DNA of 8,085 nt. It comes from UBA2965 sp036526135 (GTDB taxonomy: Bacteria > Pseudomonadota > Gammaproteobacteria > Pseudomonadales > Azotimanducaceae). Shown here piece by piece: positions 6,913 through 8,085 of this stretch. Numbering within the stretch: position 1 is the first letter of the stretch; every line of letters begins with the position of its first letter. The translations under genes and the position numbers were made by a program. Where the stretch lies: the NCBI GenBank assembly GCA_036526135.1, contig DATCZA010000074.1:1-8085 (forward strand). Reading direction: 5' to 3'. The notes under the pieces were generated by a model. That model had not been told where the DNA came from, did not search any database, and was given only the letters and a program-made list of their open reading frames with translations.

Positions 6913-7101
6913 ATTACCTTCCTAACTATTTGAATTACTGGGTTTTTTCTAAGCTCTATCAATTTCGGATACAAACGTGACGGCGCTTGCGTGCGGTAAG
7001 CCCGTTAAGCATTTCCCCGTACTTCCCTTCGGCGTTTCCTGACAGATTAGTTGCGTGGTATCCGATTAGGATTAACCGTCAACAAATCGCCGGGGGCTGA
7101 A
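6913..7101. other. AT-richer spacer downstream of tRNA-Ser
   Basis: These 189 bp have no supported gene. The first 70 bases are AT-rich, with a T6 run at 6943-6948 that might end the tRNA transcript, though the hairpin before it is poor. TTGAAT at 6930-6935 could be a weak -35 for the following gene, but no good -10 is at the right distance. No copy of the tRNA 3' end, such as an attachment-site repeat, occurs elsewhere in the window. Confidence 0.4.
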
Positions 7102-7986
7102 GTGGGGCGCTTTGACTTTGTGGTTTTCGTGAGCGTTGTCGCTGCATCGTGGACGATCAGCGCAGCAGCGTTGGAGATTGTCGTCGAGCCAGATGACTTT
7201 GCCGATGGAGCAGAGATCTCTGGTGCGGTGCCCGGCGTTACCCTGTCTATTGAGGGTCACCCAGGAGAAGCCGTGCGTTCGCGAGATGGGACGCTGAATA
7301 GCGGGCCGACCAGTGGGACAAACAATGCTCCCACGGGGGACAGAGTGTTCGGGCACGACTTTCAATGCTGCTTTGACCCCGCGACGGACTTCCGAACGAT
7401 TTGGACGCAGCTCGAAAACTCACCGATTCTCCGTGCAGACTTCGCATCGCCGGCAAACTCCGTCTCGATACAAGCCTTCGCAAATGACGACGACACGTTT
7501 CAGCTGGAGGCCTACGACAGGAGCGGCGTCCGCCTGACGTCCGATAACTCCGGCGAGATTCGCGGGACCACCGCTACCCTGACAGTTTCAACTGCAGGGT
7601 TTGATATTGCCTACGTCCTCGCCTTTGGAGTTGCGCCGGAGGGAGGCGGCCAATTGGATGACCTCAGAGCAAACGTGCGCGACCCTTTCGAGGTAAGCAT
7701 TGATATCCAACCTCAAAACGAACGTCGTTGCTTGAATCAAAAAAAGGTCGAAGTCTACGGGTCATCCGATTTCGACGTTAGCCAAGTCAGATTGGATGCC
7801 TTGGTCTTCGGTGACAACGTGCCCGATGGAAAGGTGCCACTTTGCCGACTGGGGTATTTCAATGAGGATGAGTTCGAAGACCTCTCCTGCTCGTTCGTTC
7901 CGGGGACGGCGGTTGCCACTCTAGCAGGTGAGATGCTCGACGGGACGACGTTCACGGGATCTGACACGATCTGCGCGGTGCAGTAA
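7102..7986 (+). CDS. Secreted beta-rich protein of unknown function with IDIxPx-type C-terminal domain
   Basis: Taken from the GTG at 7102 the protein has 294 residues. GTG is preferred over an in-frame TTG at 7051 because it places a short R-F-D start before a hydrophobic run (VVFVSVVAASW) ending in SAAA-LE, a credible signal peptide cleaved near residue 23, and GGGGGC lies just upstream. Residues about 24-190 look like a beta-sandwich module: DFADGAEIS, a GxTLS-like strand, NSVSIQAFANDDDTFQLEAYDRSG and VLAFGV resemble the single beta-sandwich domain of many PEP-CTERM-like and other secreted proteins. Residues about 197-294 resemble, in degenerate form, a C-terminal module known from many extracellular bacterial proteins (IDIKPG... 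VPVAIL... FD... VRFG... LxGxTxDGTPFxGxDxI): here VSIDIQPQ, VEVYGSSDFDVSQVRLDALVFGD, FNEDEFEDL and TLAGEMLDGTTFTGSDTICAV. No sorting tail is visible. Several cysteines occur in the mature part. Its GC is lower than that of its left neighbours. The function is unknown. Confidence 0.75.
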   Translation: MGRFDFVVFVSVVAASWTISAAALEIVVEPDDFADGAEISGAVPGVTLSIEGHPGEAVRSRDGTLNSGPTSGTNNAPTGDRVFGHDFQCCFDPATDFRTIWTQLENSPILRADFASPANSVSIQAFANDDDTFQLEAYDRSGVRLTSDNSGEIRGTTATLTVSTAGFDIAYVLAFGVAPEGGGQLDDLRANVRDPFEVSIDIQPQNERRCLNQKKVEVYGSSDFDVSQVRLDALVFGDNVPDGKVPLCRLGYFNEDEFEDLSCSFVPGTAVATLAGEMLDGTTFTGSDTICAVQ

Positions 7987-7997
7987 TCGGCCGGCAA

Positions 7998-8085
7998 TTA
8001 TTCCTTCAAAATGTGGTCGGCAAGGGTCTTAATCGAGTGTTTCCCCCAGACACAGGTGGCGGCTTCACGGAGATAGGTGCCAGTT
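7998..8085 (-). CDS. Unidentified ORF, C-terminal fragment (cut by window edge)
   Basis: On the minus strand a frame is open from the right edge to TAA at 8000-7998, giving 28 residues that begin TGTYLREAATCVWGKHSIK and end LADHILKE. The amphipathic, charged ending looks like genuine protein rather than noise, and the stop lies 11 bp from the convergent stop of the secreted-protein gene, a usual gene spacing. I do not recognise the family, and 28 residues are too few to be sure it is coding. Confidence 0.45.
   Translation of the reverse strand, partial: TGTYLREAATCVWGKHSIKTLADHILKE

Noticed and set aside
6910..6948. Rho-independent terminator after tRNA-Ser
   Set aside because: A T6 run exists at 6943-6948, but the only hairpin before it is short and bulged, so it does not meet a usual terminator.

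Overview
The window looks like chromosomal DNA of a GC-rich proteobacterium. A gammaproteobacterium is most likely: the QueF is the long tandem-domain type found in E. coli, the signal recognition particle RNA is the short 4.5S type, and the tRNA gene encodes its own CCA end. Codon use is strongly GC-biased up to about position 6910 and visibly less so after it. The species cannot be named from the sequence.

Layout, left to right. (1) 1-136 and 138-2633, minus strand: the first 45 codons of a transglutaminase-like protein, preceded by an 831-residue fusion of a circularly permuted ATP-grasp domain and an alpha-E domain. The two genes are one base apart and form the visible part of a predicted amidoligase/peptide-modification operon that runs off the left edge. 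(2) 2738-3451, plus: endonuclease V, divergent from the ATP-grasp gene. (3) 3498-4655, minus: a DUF3667-type zinc-ribbon membrane protein, convergent with endonuclease V. (4) A 303-bp divergent intergenic region with a very AT-rich core (about 4750-4816). (5) 4959-5777, plus: QueF, the preQ0 reductase of queuosine synthesis. (6) 5786-6508, minus: a left-handed beta-helix acyltransferase, convergent with queF and only 8 bp away. (7) 6699-6813 and 6825-6912, plus: 4.5S SRP RNA and tRNA-Ser(GGA), 11 bp apart. (8) 7102-7986, plus: a secreted two-part beta-rich protein of unknown function with lower GC. (9) 7998-8085, minus: the C-terminal end of an unidentified ORF.

Most genes stand alone and alternate in strand, so this is mainly a run of housekeeping or single-gene units (DNA repair, tRNA modification, protein targeting, translation). 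Two parts are less ordinary. One is the ATP-grasp/alpha-E plus transglutaminase cassette, a widespread system whose product is unknown as far as I know, and whose copy here departs from my recollection of the family motifs at several places. The other is the composition change just after the tRNA-Ser gene, which fits, but does not prove, insertion of foreign DNA there.
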